In this document: piece after piece, positions 62,282 to 64,000 of the stretch
Numbering within the stretch: position 1 is the first letter of the stretch
How the letters are laid out: each line of letters starts with the position of its first letter
From: Pseudomonas cremoricolorata
GTDB taxonomy: Bacteria; Pseudomonadota; Gammaproteobacteria; Pseudomonadales; Pseudomonadaceae
Length of the DNA stretch: 64,000 nucleotides
Direction of reading: 5' to 3'
NCBI RefSeq assembly: GCF_000759535.1
Contig: NZ_CP009455.1
Coordinates: 2,728,001-2,792,000, forward strand
Position numbers and translations under genes: made by a program
Notes under the pieces: model-generated
Database searches by the model: none
Told to the model about the DNA's origin: nothing
What the model saw: the letters and a program-made list of their open reading frames with translations, nothing else

Positions 62282-62725
62282 ATGTCCCTTGCCAACGTCT
62301 TCAATATCGCCGGTAGCGGCATGAGCGCGCAGAACACCCGGCTCAACACCGTGGCGTCGAACATCGCCAACGCCGAAACCGTGTCCTCGAGCATCGATCA
62401 GACCTACCGCGCCCGCCACCCGGTGTTCGCCACCACCTTCGAGCAGGCGCAAAACGGCGCCGGGCAATCGTTGTTCGAGGACCAGGGCCAGGCCGGACGC
62501 GGCGTGCAGGTCACCGGCATCGTCGAGGACCAGAGCGATCTGCAGGCGCGCTACGAGCCCAACCACCCGGCGGCGAACAAGGACGGCTACGTCTACTACC
62601 CCAACGTCAACGTGGTGCAGGAAATGGCTGACATGATTTCCGCCAGCCGCTCGTTCCAGACCAACGCCGAGCTGATGAACACGGCCAAGACCATGATGCA
62701 GAAAGTCCTGACCCTGGGTCAGTAA
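62282..62725 (+). CDS. flgC: Flagellar basal-body rod protein FlgC
   Basis: This 147-residue rod subunit starts MSLANVFNIAGSGMSAQNTRLNTVASNIANAET, the rod-family N-terminal motif, and has the conserved NPHPAANKDGYVYYPNV-type segment (here NHPAANKDGYVYYPNV). ATG 62282 with GGAGAG upstream is preferred over GTG 62276, which overlaps the flgB stop. Confidence 0.95.
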   Translation: MSLANVFNIAGSGMSAQNTRLNTVASNIANAETVSSSIDQTYRARHPVFATTFEQAQNGAGQSLFEDQGQAGRGVQVTGIVEDQSDLQARYEPNHPAANKDGYVYYPNVNVVQEMADMISASRSFQTNAELMNTAKTMMQKVLTLGQ

Positions 62726-62738
62726 GCGGGATATCGCC

Positions 62739-63434
62739 ATGAACAGCACAGACAGCGTCAACGGTTCAAGCTACCTGACCTCACTGCAACAGCAGCGCTC
62801 CTCCACAAACGCCAGCAGCGGCACCGCCGGCAGCGCGTTGGGCAAGGACGCGTTCCTGCAGTTGCTGGTGACCCAGATGAAAAACCAGAACCCGCTCGAT
62901 CCGCAGCAGAACGGCGAGTTCGTCGCCCAGCTGGCGCAGTTCAGCAGCCTGGAAAGCATGCAGACCCTGAACAGCTCGGTGAACAGCATTCTCCAGGGCT
63001 TCCAGTCGTCCACCGCCTTGCAGGCGTCGTCGCTGGTCGGGCGCAACGTGGTGGTGCAGACCGACACCGCCAGCGTCGATACCAGCAAGGACATGAAGGG
63101 CTCGGTCAACCTCAGCGCCTCGAGCACGGCGGTCAAGGTGGGCGTGTACAACAGCCAGGGCGACCTGGTGCGTACCCTCGATCTGGGCAGCAAGAGCGGC
63201 GGGCTGGCCGAGTTCACGTGGGATGGCCGCGATGCCAAGGGCGAAGTGGCGCCAGCCGGTGCCTACACCTTCAAGGCCACGGCCGATATCAAGGGCACCG
63301 CCACCGCCATGACCACCAACCTGCCAGCCACGGTCAACAGCGTTACCACCGGCGTCAACGGCAGCGAAATGATGTTGAACCTGGCAGGGCTGGGCAGTGT
63401 GCCCCTGTCGAAAGTCCAAGTGATCGGAATCTGA
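62739..63434 (+). CDS. flgD: Flagellar hook scaffold protein FlgD
   Basis: This 231-residue hook-capping protein has an N-terminal conserved region (LGKDAFLQLLVTQMKNQNPLDP) needed for export and hook assembly. A C-terminal FlgD Ig-like/Tudor-like domain (VGVYNSQGDLVRTLDLG...FTWDGRDAKGEVAPAGAYTF) follows. It sits 13 bases behind flgC. Confidence 0.94.
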   Translation: MNSTDSVNGSSYLTSLQQQRSSTNASSGTAGSALGKDAFLQLLVTQMKNQNPLDPQQNGEFVAQLAQFSSLESMQTLNSSVNSILQGFQSSTALQASSLVGRNVVVQTDTASVDTSKDMKGSVNLSASSTAVKVGVYNSQGDLVRTLDLGSKSGGLAEFTWDGRDAKGEVAPAGAYTFKATADIKGTATAMTTNLPATVNSVTTGVNGSEMMLNLAGLGSVPLSKVQVIGI

Positions 63435-63464
63435 GGGCCGACCGACGTCGGCAGGAGTGAGTAA

Positions 63465-64000
63465 ATGTCTTTCAATATCGGACTGAGCGGGCTGTATGCA
63501 GCCAACAAGGCCCTCAACGTCACCGGTAACAACATCGCCAACGTGGCGACCACCGGCTTCAAGTCCTCGCGCGCCGAGTTCGCCGACCAGTATTCGGCCT
63601 CGGTACGCGGCACCAGCGGCCGCACCGATGTCGGCAGCGGCGTGCGTACCGCCGCGGTATCGCAGATGTTCAGCTCGGGCAACATCGTCAGCACTGGCAA
63701 GAGCCTGGACCTTGCCATCGACGGCAATGGCTTCTTCGCCATGGACGACAACGGCTCGCGCATCTACACCCGCGCCGGCGCGTTCTACAGCGACAAGGAC
63801 GGCAAGATCGTCAATGCCTCTGGTGCCAATCTGCAGGGTTATCCTGTCGATGCCGAGGGCAAGGTGGTGCGTGGTGCGCTGACCGATCTGCAGATCGACA
63901 CTTCGAACCTGGCGCCCAAGCCGACCTCGAAGATCAGCGAGACCCTCAACCTCAATTCCACCGCCACCGCGCCCAAGGTCACCCCGTTCAACCCGGCTGA
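63465..64000 (+). CDS. flgE: Flagellar hook protein FlgE (3' end outside window)
   Basis: The first 178 residues are present. The N-terminus MSFNIGLSGLYAANKALNV and NNIANVATTGFKSSRAEFADQYSAS are the hook/basal-body rod motif, and LDLAIDGNGFFAMDD is the FlgE/F/G core. The gene is cut by the window end at base 64000. CAGGAG precedes the ATG at 63465. Confidence 0.94.
   Translation, partial: MSFNIGLSGLYAANKALNVTGNNIANVATTGFKSSRAEFADQYSASVRGTSGRTDVGSGVRTAAVSQMFSSGNIVSTGKSLDLAIDGNGFFAMDDNGSRIYTRAGAFYSDKDGKIVNASGANLQGYPVDAEGKVVRGALTDLQIDTSNLAPKPTSKISETLNLNSTATAPKVTPFNPA

Overview
The window is chromosomal DNA from a gamma-proteobacterium of the genus Pseudomonas, most likely the P. putida group. 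The basis is gene order and protein sequence: alaS-lysC-csrA followed by Ser/Arg tRNAs, the phhAB/phhR locus, aot-argR-aru, bkdR/bkdA1A2B-lpdV and the cheV-cheR-flgBCDE block are all in typical Pseudomonas arrangements, with high GC and strong third-position GC bias throughout. Almost all of it looks like core genome. I see no prophage, insertion sequence, CRISPR array or rRNA operon.

Layout. 1-4 kb: end of rraB, a c-type cytochrome, a class I amidotransferase, corA and a crotonase-family protein. 4.3-7.5 kb: tRNA-Ser(GGA), a TonB-dependent receptor and a 42-residue small protein. 7.2-10.2 kb: phenylalanine hydroxylase operon phhAB, divergent from its activator phhR. 10.2-12.8 kb: a DUF2790-like small secreted protein and acsA. 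13.3-25.2 kb: arginine uptake and catabolism, made of the ABC transporter aotJQMP, the regulator argR and the succinyltransferase pathway aruC-F-G-D-B-(small acidic protein)-aruE. Exact TGTCGC-N8-AA ArgR half-sites lie upstream of both aotJ and aruC. 25.5-30.5 kb: alaS, lysC, csrA, tRNA-Ser(GCU) and three tRNA-Arg(ACG) copies in a 147-bp tandem repeat. 30.8-33.8 kb: mgtE, amrZ, phnN and tRNA-Arg(CCU). 33.9-39.1 kb: a Pho-box-preceded compact pstSCAB operon, followed by a degenerate Fic-fold protein and an overlapping HAD-family gene. 39.1-45.1 kb: two MFS transporters around a LysR regulator, a BASS-type transporter, a GNAT acetyltransferase and a small hypothetical protein. 45.1-47.3 kb: a TonB-dependent receptor with a Zur-like operator, cut short by an in-frame stop 21 codons before its natural end. 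47.4-53.0 kb: branched-chain keto-acid dehydrogenase operon with divergent bkdR. 53.3-57.2 kb: an MFS transporter, a REP pair and a siderophore receptor with a Fur-like box. 57.2-64 kb: motility genes ycgR, flgN, flgM, flgA, then cheV-cheR and flgBCDE, the last cut by the window edge.

How it works together. Much of the window is amino-acid catabolism (Phe, Arg, Val/Leu/Ile) plus acetate activation. The phhA, bkdA1 and acsA leaders each carry an A-rich Hfq/Crc-type motif close to the start codon, so these pathways probably share carbon catabolite repression on top of their specific regulators (PhhR, BkdR). Metal and phosphate supply (CorA, MgtE, three TonB receptors, Pst) is the second theme. 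Sigma-54 and sigma-28 promoters are readable in the flagellar block.

No large undescribed system is evident. The least explained items are the Fic-like/HAD gene pair behind pstB, the His-rich-tailed small protein inside the aru operon, the nested palindrome between alaS and lysC, and the truncated putative Zur-regulated receptor.
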